From Lentisphaeraceae bacterium (GTDB lineage: Bacteria; Verrucomicrobiota; Kiritimatiellia; RFP12; DVOR01): a DNA stretch of 12,042 nt. The notes under the pieces were generated by a model, which did not search any database, was not told the origin of the DNA, and worked only from the letters and a program-made list of their open reading frames with translations. Shown here one piece after another: positions 1 to 5,602 of the stretch (the stretch's first letter is position 1; each line of letters opens with the position of its first letter). The stretch is taken from NCBI GenBank assembly GCA_004555175.1, contig SFJE01000044.1, forward strand, positions 1 through 12,042, written 5' to 3'. The translations under genes and the position numbers were made by a program.

Positions 1-51
1 ATCGGCGAGGGTACTGCGGGGTTCGCCCGTGGGAGAGTAGCACGTTGCCGG
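1..51 (+). rRNA. rrf: 5S ribosomal RNA, 3' end only
   Basis: The first ~51 bases match the 3' third of a bacterial 5S rRNA. The helix IV/loop E region is visible as GGTACTGCGGGG, a TTCG-type turn, then CCCGTGGGAGAGTAG. The final CGTTGCCGG would pair with the missing 5' end to form helix I. A strong terminator follows within 10 bases, as expected at the end of an rRNA operon. The 5' part lies outside the window, and the exact 3' end is uncertain by one or two bases. Confidence 0.85.
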
Positions 52-57
52 AACTTT

Positions 58-94
58 AAGCCCCTGATTGCAACCGCAGTCAGGGGCTTTTTTT
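58..94 (+). terminator. Rho-independent terminator of the rRNA operon
   Basis: A perfect 10-bp stem, AAGCCCCTGA (58-67) with TCAGGGGCTT (80-89), closes a 12-base loop and runs into seven T residues at 88-94. It lies directly after the 5S rRNA end and is a textbook intrinsic terminator. Confidence 0.9.
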
Positions 95-146
95 GTGCCT
101 AGAAAACTCACAGGAGATGAAGGGAGTGATAGGCGGGCACGCAATG

Positions 147-220
147 GCGCCACGTTTTAACCGAAGCCCGAACAAAGGCACTAGGCCAACGCGCCGAAAG
201 GGAACAGGCCACCTCGCGGC
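147..220. repeat. Dispersed intergenic repeat, copy A1 (diverged)
   Basis: The block 174-220 is repeated at 339-386. Both share AAAGGC(A/G)CTAGGCCAACG, then CGCCGAAAG, then a GGCCACCTCGCGGC end. Upstream, GCGCCAC at 147-153 aligns with GCGCCAC at 313-319 in copy A2, so the unit is about 70 bases or more. No coding potential is evident: overlapping open frames give only Arg/Ala/Pro-rich translations with no recognisable family. Confidence 0.7.
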
Positions 221-280
221 TTGCCGCACCGCGCGGGCCGAGGGTGCGCCAGGAGGAGAGGCTTGGGGTGGGGGCAGGCG

Positions 281-386
281 CTCGCTGACGCTCGCTGCGC
301 GGCAAATATGCCGCGCCACAGAACCGCCAGATCGAAGCAAAGGCGCTAGGCCAACGCGCCGAAAGAGGGCGGGGCCACCTCGCGGC
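281..386. repeat. Dispersed intergenic repeat, copy A2 with 8-bp hairpin
   Basis: This copy contains a perfect hairpin at 297-316 (GCGCGGCA, loop AATA, TGCCGCGC). It is followed by CCACAGAA and, after a short spacer, the AAAGGCGCTAGGCCAACG and CGCCGAAAG block shared with copy A1. The stretch 291-323 recurs at 11728-11760 with only two differences. Those two differences pair with each other in the stem, so the hairpin is preserved. It probably represents a genome-wide repeat family. Confidence 0.75.
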
Positions 387-490
387 GACAGCCCGCATTC
401 ACGGACGGAGGGGTGCCTCGCGGCTTGCCGCACCGCGCGGGCCGAGTGCGCCTCGCGGCGCAGCCCGTACCGCGCGTGCCGAGGGGCACC
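377..490. repeat. Degenerate tandem array of ~35-40 base units
   Basis: Three successive units begin with CCTCGCGGC, at about 378, 416 and 451. They continue into a GC-rich core ending in GCCGAG or GGACGGAGG-type sequence. Unit two (416-446) is also nearly identical to 213-241: CCTCGCGGCTTGCCGCACCG followed by CGCGGGCCGAG. The array lies in the gene-free stretch between the rRNA terminator and the yajC promoter. No protein or structured RNA family is recognised. Confidence 0.6.
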
Positions 491-561
491 TTACGGCCAG
501 GAGGGCCGCCTCACGTGGGCGCAGTGTTCCACGCAAAAAAAGGGAGATGCGCACTTTTGGC

Positions 562-590
562 TTCCCTTTTTGGCGAGAAAAGGGTATACT
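562..590 (+). promoter_or_regulatory. Predicted sigma-70-type promoter for yajC-secDF
   Basis: The -10 box TATACT (585-590) is near consensus. A weak -35, TTCCCT (562-567), lies 17 bases upstream. The GGCTT context of the -35 is in the same register as the better promoter of the 1219-residue gene. Transcription would start near 597, giving a leader of about 42 bases to the yajC start at 639. Only the -10 is convincing by itself. Confidence 0.55.
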
Positions 591-638
591 ACACGCTTAC
601 TTTCATTGAAAGCCCTTTTGGTACCGTAAGGATACAGT

Positions 639-1025
639 ATGAACGAAACCGTACAAACCGCGCCCGCAGCCGCTCCCGTGGCGGTCGAGGCGACCGTGGC
701 CACCACCGAGCAGCCCGTTCAGGGGGCCGAAGCGCAGCAGCCCCAGCAAGGCGGCCTAGGCGGGATGTTGATCCCGATGCTCCTGCTCTTTGGCGTCTTC
801 TACTTTATGATGATTCGCCCGCAGCAGCGTAAGGAAAAGGAGCGCCAGAAGATGATTTCCGAGCTGCGCGCCGGGAAGCGCGTGGTCTTCGCTGGGGGGC
901 TCATCGGCACGATTGCCGAGGCCAAGGAGCAAACTTTTATCATTGAGCTCTGCCCGGGGACAAAGGTGGAAGTGGCCCGCGCGGCGGTCTCTTCGGTGGT
1001 TGAAGAGGCCCAGCCGGCTAAGTAA
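639..1025 (+). CDS. yajC: Preprotein translocase accessory subunit YajC
   Basis: This 128-residue protein is a small inner-membrane partner of SecD/SecF in the holo-translocon. After an N-terminal segment of about 42 residues rich in Ala, Pro, Gln and Glu, one membrane helix covers about residues 43-59. The family hallmark follows: FYFMMIRPQQRKEKERQK, then the small soluble domain with GKRVVFAGGLIGTI and a closing VxVxxxxVSSVVEE strand. Family members usually have only a short N-terminus, so the extension is somewhat long. The ATG at 639 is preceded by TAAGGA (627-632) at good spacing. secDF starts 15 bases after the stop, the conserved yajC-secD order, which supports both calls. Confident family assignment. 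Confidence 0.95.
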   Translation: MNETVQTAPAAAPVAVEATVATTEQPVQGAEAQQPQQGGLGGMLIPMLLLFGVFYFMMIRPQQRKEKERQKMISELRAGKRVVFAGGLIGTIAEAKEQTFIIELCPGTKVEVARAAVSSVVEEAQPAK

Positions 1026-1040
1026 ACAGGAGCGTTTGCG

Positions 1041-3665
1041 ATGTTGAACTTCAAGCAATTGGATACGCCCAGCCTGCTGAAGTGGCTGGCGTTGGCCATT
1101 CTGGCCGCCTTTTCGTGCTACGTCACCTTCCCGGTCAAGGAGAAGGTCCGCCTGGGGCTCGACCTCAAGGGCGGCACGAGCTTTACCGTGCAGATCGACG
1201 AGGCTAAGTTGGTCGAGGACCTGAAGGCCCAGGGTTACGCTCAGATTGGCAAGACCCCCGAGACCGCCTCCGCCGAGGAGAGTGCCCAGATCGCCACCAA
1301 GACCGCCGCCGAGGCCCAGGCGCTGATGGCCGATGCCGACGACCTCACCCTTGAGGTCATCCGCAAGCGCGTCGATGCCATCGGCACCAACGAGCCGATC
1401 ATCGCCAAGGGCGGCGACCACCGCATCTTCATCCAGATTCCCGGCGCCGATGCAGCGCAGGCCGCCGCCGCCGAGAAGTCCGTCCGCTCGGCCGCCTTCC
1501 TGGCCTTCCGCCTGGTCCATAAGGATAACGATAACCTCGCGCGCGCCGTGGTCGACTCCACCCGCACCCCCGAGGGCTTCGAGCGCAGCACCTGCAACGG
1601 CCAAGTCTGCTTCGTGCGCGCGGCAAACTACGCCGAACTCTCCGAGCAGCCCGACTACGCTGTGCGCCTGGGCCGCTTCGCTATCCCCTCGCCCCTCTAT
1701 GAGTGCGTGATGGAGGAGATTGGGCGCGACCCCGCCGGCCGTGAAGCCTTCCTGCCGATGTTCCTCTCGCGCAGCCGCGAGACCACCGTCAACGGTTCCA
1801 CCGTCACCAAGGCCAAGCCCGAACGCGACCCGCAGACCGGCGCCACCGAGGTCTCCCTCGAGCTCAATGCCGAGGGCGCCAAGACCTTCGCCAAGCTCAC
1901 CAGCCGTTACATCGGCCGCCGCTTCGCCATCGTGCTCGATAACATTGTCCGCTCCGCGCCGGTCATCCGTAGCGCTATCCCCAACGGCCGTTGCGTCATC
2001 TCGGGCAACTTTACCTGGAAGGATGCCTCGGAGCTCTCCGGCGTGCTCAACGCCGGCGCCCTCAAGGCCCCGATCCGCATTATCGAGACGCGCTCGGTCT
2101 CCCCGAGCCTGGGCTCGGAAGCCATCTCCAAGGGCTCGATTTCCGCCGCGATTGGCGTGGTGGCCGTCTTCGCCTTCATGCTCTGCTACTACGCGCTCTG
2201 CGGTGTGGTGGCCGACATCGCCCTCTTGCTCAACGTCATTCTCTGGCCGGCAGGCATGATTATCGCCTCGGGCATTATGAGCGCCTTCGTCGTGGACGGC
2301 ACGGGCAGCTCCAACCTCAATCAGCTCCCGGTGCTCACCCTTCCGGGCATCGCCGGTCTCGTCCTCTCGATTGGTATGGCCGTGGATGCCAACGTGCTCA
2401 TCTTCGAGCGTATGCGTGAAGAGTTCCGCGCCGGTAAGACCGCGAAGGAAGCCGTTGCTGCGGGCTACGACCGCGCCTTCTTGGCCATCTTCGACTCGAA
2501 CTTGACCACGCTGGCCACCGGCGTCATCCTCTTCATCTTCGGCTCGGGCCCCATCCGCGGCTTTGCCGTCACCCTCTGCGGCGGCATCATCATCTCGATG
2601 TTCACCGCGCTGGTCATCACCCGCCTCATCTTCAACCTCTCGGTCACCTCCGCCACCAAGCCCTTCAAGATGCTGCAGTGGATCCCCGAGACGCTGGACT
2701 TCGACTTCCTCAAGTGGGCCAAGCCCGTGACCATCGCCTCGGCCGCGGTCATCGCCTTGACCCTCCTGACCTTCTTCACCCGCGCCTTCATTAAGCCCGC
2801 CAGCGTAATGGCCGTTGACTTCACCGGCGGCGTGGCCCTCATCTACGAAGGCGTGGACAAGCAGGACGCGGCCAAGGTCGTGGAGCTCGACACCGAAAAG
2901 GTGCGTCAGGTCGTCTCTAAGACTGGCGTCACCGACCAGACCGTCCAGTCCACCAAGGGCGAAGACGGCAAGGTGCAGACCCTTGTGAAGACCTCCACCG
3001 TCAACCTCATTAAGGAAGGCGTGGAGACCGACTCGGCCAAGGTCATCGAGACCGCCCTCGACGAAGCCTTCCCGGAGCTGAAGGTCAGCTTGGTGAGCAA
3101 GGACCTCGTTGGCTCACAGATTGGCTCCGAGCTCAAGAAGGATGCCTTCTGGTCGGTGGTCATTTCGCTGATCGTCATCATCGGCTACGTGAGCTTCCGC
3201 TTCCGCTTCGGCTTCGCCCTCGGCGGCGTGGTGGCCCTGGCGCACGATGCGCTCATCACCTTGGGCGTCTACACCATCTGCGGCTACCAGCTCAGCCTCA
3301 CCACCGTCGCGGCCCTGCTGACGATCGTCGGCTACTCGATTAACGACACCATCGTCACCTTCGACCGCGTCCGCGAGCTCCTTAACCGCGACGCCACCAC
3401 CTCCTTCCCCGAACTCGTGCGCAAGGCCCTCAACCAGACCCTCAGTCGCTCGATCCTGACCACCGTCTCGACCCTGTTGCCTGTGGCTGCGCTCTTCTTC
3501 TTCGGTGGCGCGGCGATGCACGACTTCGCCTTCGCGCTCTTCATTGGCCTCATCGCCGGCACCTACTCGACGCTCTTCATCGCGCCCCTGGTGATGATCA
3601 CCTGGTACCGCGGCAAGCGCCCGGTGGTGACCGAAGAGAACTCCGAAACGGCCTCGGCGCTCTAA
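1041..3665 (+). CDS. secDF: Fused protein translocase subunit SecDF
   Basis: This 874-residue protein is a SecD-SecF fusion. It is an RND-family membrane component that uses proton-motive force to help pull exported proteins out of the SecYEG channel. The SecD half has TM1 at about residues 11-32, LGLDLKGGT (38-46), IRKRVDAIGTNEP (about 106-118), a periplasmic domain, and a five-helix bundle with GMAVDANVLIFERMREE (445-461). The SecF half starts near residue 552, with VDFTGG at 592-597 and GYSINDTIVTFDRVREL (764-780). The Asp residues in the VDANV and IND motifs, tied to proton relay in the family, are present. The length suits a full fusion. AGGAG (1028-1032) precedes the ATG. The SecD periplasmic part carries Cys185, Cys190 and Cys222, which may form a disulfide. 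It is cotranscribed with yajC by position, and tRNA-Ser follows 16 bases after the stop. Confidence 0.97.
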   Translation: MLNFKQLDTPSLLKWLALAILAAFSCYVTFPVKEKVRLGLDLKGGTSFTVQIDEAKLVEDLKAQGYAQIGKTPETASAEESAQIATKTAAEAQALMADADDLTLEVIRKRVDAIGTNEPIIAKGGDHRIFIQIPGADAAQAAAAEKSVRSAAFLAFRLVHKDNDNLARAVVDSTRTPEGFERSTCNGQVCFVRAANYAELSEQPDYAVRLGRFAIPSPLYECVMEEIGRDPAGREAFLPMFLSRSRETTVNGSTVTKAKPERDPQTGATEVSLELNAEGAKTFAKLTSRYIGRRFAIVLDNIVRSAPVIRSAIPNGRCVISGNFTWKDASELSGVLNAGALKAPIRIIETRSVSPSLGSEAISKGSISAAIGVVAVFAFMLCYYALCGVVADIALLLNVILWPAGMIIASGIMSAFVVDGTGSSNLNQLPVLTLPGIAGLVLSIGMAVDANVLIFERMREEFRAGKTAKEAVAAGYDRAFLAIFDSNLTTLATGVILFIFGSGPIRGFAVTLCGGIIISMFTALVITRLIFNLSVTSATKPFKMLQWIPETLDFDFLKWAKPVTIASAAVIALTLLTFFTRAFIKPASVMAVDFTGGVALIYEGVDKQDAAKVVELDTEKVRQVVSKTGVTDQTVQSTKGEDGKVQTLVKTSTVNLIKEGVETDSAKVIETALDEAFPELKVSLVSKDLVGSQIGSELKKDAFWSVVISLIVIIGYVSFRFRFGFALGGVVALAHDALITLGVYTICGYQLSLTTVAALLTIVGYSINDTIVTFDRVRELLNRDATTSFPELVRKALNQTLSRSILTTVSTLLPVAALFFFGGAAMHDFAFALFIGLIAGTYSTLFIAPLVMITWYRGKRPVVTEENSETASAL

Positions 3666-3681
3666 GCGCCTGGCCTTCCTT

Positions 3682-3769
3682 GGAGGGGTGGCAGAGTGGT
3701 CGAATGCGGCGGTCTTGAAAACCGTTGAGTCGCAAGGCTCCGGGGGTTCGAATCCCTCCCCCTCCGCCA
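3682..3769 (+). tRNA. tRNA-Ser (anticodon UGA)
   Basis: An 88-base class II tRNA with a long variable arm (around GAGTCGCAAGGCTC), as expected for serine. The acceptor stem GGAGGGG (3682-3688) pairs with the CCCCTCC before discriminator G3766, and CCA is encoded at 3767-3769. The anticodon loop CTTGAAA holds TGA at 3716-3718, which reads UCN codons, chiefly UCA. The T arm contains GGTTCGAATCC. Only 16 bases separate it from the secDF stop and no terminator intervenes, so it may be cut out of the yajC-secDF transcript. Confidence 0.97.
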
Positions 3770-3773
3770 ATAT

Positions 3774-3814
3774 AACACACAAACGACAGTCCACAGGTCT
3801 GTCGTTTGTGTGTT
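3774..3814 (+). terminator. Long perfect hairpin after tRNA-Ser; possible terminator or processing site
   Basis: A perfect 16-bp inverted repeat pairs AACACACAAACGACAG (3774-3789) with CTGTCGTTTGTGTGTT (3799-3814) around a 9-base loop that can add a CC/GG pair. It begins four bases after the tRNA CCA. No T tract follows (next is AATAGG), so it is not a classic intrinsic terminator. Its GT-rich descending arm could still release polymerase, or it could protect the 3' end. It may work in both directions. Confidence 0.6.
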
Positions 3815-3821
3815 AATAGGA

Positions 3822-3857
3822 GATGACGGATGTCAGCTGACAGCTGACGGATGACAG
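3822..3857. repeat. GATGAC/GACAG-type intergenic repeat, copy 1
   Basis: The sequence GATGACGGATG, then TCAGCTGACAGCTGAC, then GGATGACAG contains the perfect palindrome GTCAGCTGAC (3832-3841). Its second half, GACAGCTGACGGATGACAG, closely resembles the complement of the arm at 5552-5577. It lies directly upstream of the ribosome binding site of the Cys/His-rich gene, so it may overlap that gene's leader or promoter. Confidence 0.6.
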
Positions 3858-3870
3858 AAAGGTAAATGAA

Positions 3871-4128
3871 ATGAGCACCAAGTGCAAATACTGCGGCAGC
3901 TCCTGCTACGGCTCGGGTTGCTACCACTCCCCCACCGGCAAACACGAACACCGAGACGACCAATCCCACTGCGAATGGTGCGGCAGCTCCTGCTACGGTT
4001 CTGGCTGCTACCACTCGCCCACCGGCAAGCACCGTCACGGCTCCGGCGCCAACAAGTGCATCTGGTGCGGCTCCACCGCCAACGGCTCGGGCTGCTACCA
4101 CTCCCCCACCGGCAAGCACGAGAAGTAA
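3871..4128 (+). CDS. Small Cys/His-rich protein of three exact 29-residue repeats, putative zinc binder
   Basis: The 85-residue product is three tandem copies of the pattern CxxCGS(S/T)xxGSGCYHSPTGKH. First cysteines fall at residues 5, 34 and 63, a strict 29-residue (87-base) period. Each repeat supplies CxxC, a further Cys at +12 and His residues at +14 and +20. Repeats 1 and 2 add Cys at +7 (residues 12 and 41), which becomes Ala70 in repeat 3. Such spacing suggests a zinc-ribbon-like metal site per repeat, but this is inference. No signal peptide or membrane segment is seen, so it is probably cytoplasmic. GAAAGG (3857-3862) lies 8 bases before the ATG. The DUF456 gene starts 24 bases after the stop, so the two may form an operon. 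I recall single-repeat relatives among uncharacterised proteins but no assigned function. Spurious translation is unlikely because the repeats are conserved as protein. Confidence 0.85.
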   Translation: MSTKCKYCGSSCYGSGCYHSPTGKHEHRDDQSHCEWCGSSCYGSGCYHSPTGKHRHGSGANKCIWCGSTANGSGCYHSPTGKHEK

Positions 4129-4152
4129 TCGCCCCCCCGAGCGCGACCGGCA

Positions 4153-4638
4153 ATGGCAGACTACCTTCTCTTCGGCTTTCTCGGCCTCCTCCTCCACCTC
4201 CTCGGCTTCATCGGGTGCTTCGTTCCCGTGCTCCCCGGGCCGCTCATTGCCTACGCCTCGCTCTGGTTACTCACGCTGTGGGGCTACCCAATCTCCGCGA
4301 CGGCCCTCTGCCTCTGGAGCCTCGTCCTTATCATCGTCTCCGTGCTCGACTACGTGCTCCCCTCAATTTGCGCCAAACGCTTCCGCTGTTCTGGCGGGGG
4401 CGTCTTTGGCAGTTTTATTGGCACGATTATCGGCCTCTTCTTCCTGCCCTGGGGCCTCTTCCTGGGGCCCTTCCTCGGCGCAGCTCTCGGCGAACTTCTT
4501 GCCGGACGCGACCTCCGCGCGGCCCTCAAGGGTGGCCTTGGTGCGCTTCTGGGCTTCTTCCTCTGCCTACTCCTCAAACTCCTTGCCGTTGCCGCCTTCT
4601 GCTGGCAATTCTGGGTTCGCTTCCCCGCCTGCCCGTGA
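4153..4638 (+). CDS. DUF456 family integral membrane protein
   Basis: This 161-residue, very hydrophobic protein has about four or five membrane segments: residues 4-26, 30-45, 50-72, 82-115 (Gly-rich, likely two passes or a re-entrant hairpin) and 128-150. It shows the DUF456 pattern. GFIGCFVPVLPGP (18-30) comes first, followed by a conserved Asp near 66 with LP (VLDYVLPSICAKRF), then GSFIGTIIGLFFLPWG, GPFLGAALGELLAG (105-118) and a basic RxALKGGLGALLGF loop. The family function is unknown and it should sit in the inner membrane. No good Shine-Dalgarno sequence precedes the ATG, so translation may depend on the upstream Cys/His-rich gene. Length is normal for the family. It carries several Cys in or near membrane segments (residues 22, 53, 73, 79, 138, 150, 160). 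Confidence 0.85.
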   Translation: MADYLLFGFLGLLLHLLGFIGCFVPVLPGPLIAYASLWLLTLWGYPISATALCLWSLVLIIVSVLDYVLPSICAKRFRCSGGGVFGSFIGTIIGLFFLPWGLFLGPFLGAALGELLAGRDLRAALKGGLGALLGFFLCLLLKLLAVAAFCWQFWVRFPACP

Positions 4639-4862
4639 ACGTCCCGGCGGATATCGCTCGGGCTTAATCACTCCGTCCGCCCCGGGTTCGCCCCGAGGGA
4701 CGCCCGAATGCAAGATCCGTCCGCCCCGGGCGGACATCCTCGCTCGGCGAGCGGGAAGTTGCACAAGGCCGAAACGCAAAGTCTCCCAGCACCACGCTTC
4801 GCCTTTCCCTCACGCGAGCGATAACGAGCACCTCGCGTGGGGAAGCTGCAGGCACAAAATGC
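4639..4862. other. Gene-free spacer with GC-rich hairpins and a short direct repeat
   Basis: No convincing gene is seen. The 14-mer CCGTCCGCCCCGGG occurs at 4673-4686 and 4717-4730. The second copy forms a hairpin at 4719-4735 (GTCCGCC, CCG, GGCGGAC), and another small hairpin, CGCTC-GGC-GAGCG, lies at 4741-4753. No T tract follows either, so a classic terminator for the DUF456 gene is not evident, although the hairpins could help end transcription before the tRNA-Asn promoter. Confidence 0.5.
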
Positions 4863-4891
4863 TTGCACGCGGAGATGGAGTTTGCTACAAT
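4863..4891 (+). promoter_or_regulatory. Promoter of tRNA-Asn
   Basis: TTGCAC (4863-4868) and TACAAT (4886-4891) are separated by 17 bases, a strong sigma-70-type pair. An AAAAT stretch precedes the -35. The predicted start near 4898 is about five bases before the mature tRNA, consistent with a short 5' leader removed by RNase P. The GC-rich run GCGCGCG after the -10 resembles a stringent-type discriminator. Confidence 0.8.
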
Positions 4892-4902
4892 GCGCGCGTT
4901 TT

Positions 4903-4977
4903 TCCGAAGTGGCGCAGTGGTAGCGCAGGTGACTGTTAATCACTTGGTCGCAGGTTCGAATCCTGCCTTCGGAGCCA
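4903..4977 (+). tRNA. tRNA-Asn (anticodon GUU)
   Basis: A 75-base tRNA. The acceptor stem TCCGAAG (4903-4909) pairs with CTTCGGA (4967-4973), with discriminator G4974 and encoded CCA at 4975-4977. The D arm is GCGCAGTGGTAGCGC. The anticodon loop CTGTTAA places GTT at 4935-4937, and the T arm is GCAGGTTCGAATCCTGC. It has its own promoter and terminator, so it is a single-gene unit. Confidence 0.98.
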
Positions 4978-4981
4978 ATTT

Positions 4982-5005
4982 AGCCCGCCATATGGCGGGC
5001 TTTTT
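4982..5005 (+). terminator. Terminator of tRNA-Asn
   Basis: AGCCCGCCAT (4982-4991) and ATGGCGGGCT (4992-5001) are perfect inverted copies, giving a stem of 7 to 8 GC-rich pairs with a small loop. TTTTT (5001-5005) and a further T-rich stretch follow. It begins five bases after the tRNA CCA. Confidence 0.92.
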
Positions 5006-5038
5006 ATTTGCGTAAACCCGGGGTCGCGCAAAAAGTGC

Positions 5039-5068
5039 TTGCTTTTTTGGGGCGTAATGTGCTATTGT
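5039..5068 (+). promoter_or_regulatory. Promoter of rpsT
   Basis: TTGCTT (5039-5044) and TATTGT (5063-5068) are spaced by 18 bases. The AAAAAGTGC before the -35 parallels the tRNA-Asn promoter. A start near 5075 leaves a leader of about 63 bases before the rpsT ATG, room for the autoregulation known for S20 in other bacteria, although no specific structure was identified. Confidence 0.7.
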
Positions 5069-5137
5069 GTGCGCTCACCGAAGGGAAAGCAGAAGGTTTC
5101 CCCTCCATTTTTCAGACAAACGCGAAGGATATTGACC

Positions 5138-5401
5138 ATGCCGAACATCAAGAGTGCCGCTAAGCGCGTGAAGACCGCCGCCAAGGCTAACCTGCGCAAC
5201 CGTTCCGTGCGCAGCGAATTGTTGACCTATCGCCGCAAGGTGGAAGAGGCCATTGCCTCTGGCGACAAGGCTGCCGCGACCGCGCTCGCCTCTGTGTACG
5301 CTTCGAAGCTGGATAAGGCCGTCAAGAAGGGCGTTATCAAGCACAACACGGCCGACCGCAAGAAGTCCCGCTCCACGCTCGCCGTTGCGAAGCTTGCCTA
5401 A
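5138..5401 (+). CDS. rpsT: 30S ribosomal protein bS20
   Basis: This 87-residue basic protein binds 16S rRNA in the body of the small subunit. The start MPNIKSAAKRVKTAAKANLRNR is typical of bS20 (usual length 85-90), as are the Lys/Arg-rich helices and the C-terminal KGVIKHNTADRKKSR motif. The open frame extends upstream to an ATG at 5039, but that would overlap the promoter and leader. The ATG at 5138 has GAAGGA (5124-5129) 8 bases upstream and fits the family N-terminus, so it is the chosen start. It is flanked by its own promoter and a terminator and is probably monocistronic. Confidence 0.97.
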   Translation: MPNIKSAAKRVKTAAKANLRNRSVRSELLTYRRKVEEAIASGDKAAATALASVYASKLDKAVKKGVIKHNTADRKKSRSTLAVAKLA

Positions 5402-5428
5402 CCGCGTTTACCGCGCGTTAGCCTGCCG

Positions 5429-5480
5429 AAGAACGAAACGCTGTGCGTACGCGCTACGCCGGGTTTCGTTCTTTACTTTT
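5429..5480 (+). terminator. Terminator of rpsT
   Basis: AAGAACGAAAC (5429-5439) pairs perfectly with GTTTCGTTCTT (5463-5473). The 23-base loop can itself fold around GCGTACGC, and T-rich TTACTTTT follows at 5473-5480. It is placed 27 bases after the rpsT stop. Confidence 0.8.
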
Positions 5481-5487
5481 GAGAGAT

Positions 5488-5577
5488 GACAGATAACGGA
5501 TAATAGATGACAGGGCGCTAACGCGACGGGCGAACCGTTGTTCTGCGAGCGCTGTCATCTGTCATCCGTCCACTGTC
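5488..5577. repeat. Inverted-repeat element made of GATGACAG-type arms, copy 2
   Basis: The left arm 5488-5513 (GACAGATAACGGAT... AGATGACAG) matches the reverse complement of the right arm 5552-5577 at 21 of 26 positions, with a 38-base centre. It forms a ~90-base imperfect hairpin between the rpsT terminator and the first permease gene. No promoter for the permeases could be fixed in this stretch. The arms belong to the same family as 3822-3857 and 7778-7804. Confidence 0.65.
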
Positions 5578-5602
5578 CTCACGCGAACTCCGCGAGCATC
5601 TT

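Noticed and set aside
377..490. CRISPR-like array
   Set aside because: Units are imperfect, adjacent and GC-rich, with no constant repeat, no unique equal-length spacers and no cas genes nearby.
93..629. Open frames on both strands between the 5S rRNA and yajC
   Set aside because: Translations are Arg/Ala/Pro-rich products of GC-rich repeats, no ribosome binding sites fit, and one frame runs through the yajC promoter.
756..1604. Minus-strand open frame across yajC and the start of secDF, with similar ones at 3114-3794 and 3598-4197
   Set aside because: These are antisense shadows of well-recognised + strand genes; 3598-4197 would also run across a tRNA and the Cys/His repeat gene.
5039..5137. 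Upstream extension of rpsT to the ATG at 5039
   Set aside because: It would overlap the predicted -35/-10 and leader, and bS20 proteins start at MPNIKSA, which has a good ribosome binding site at 5124-5129.
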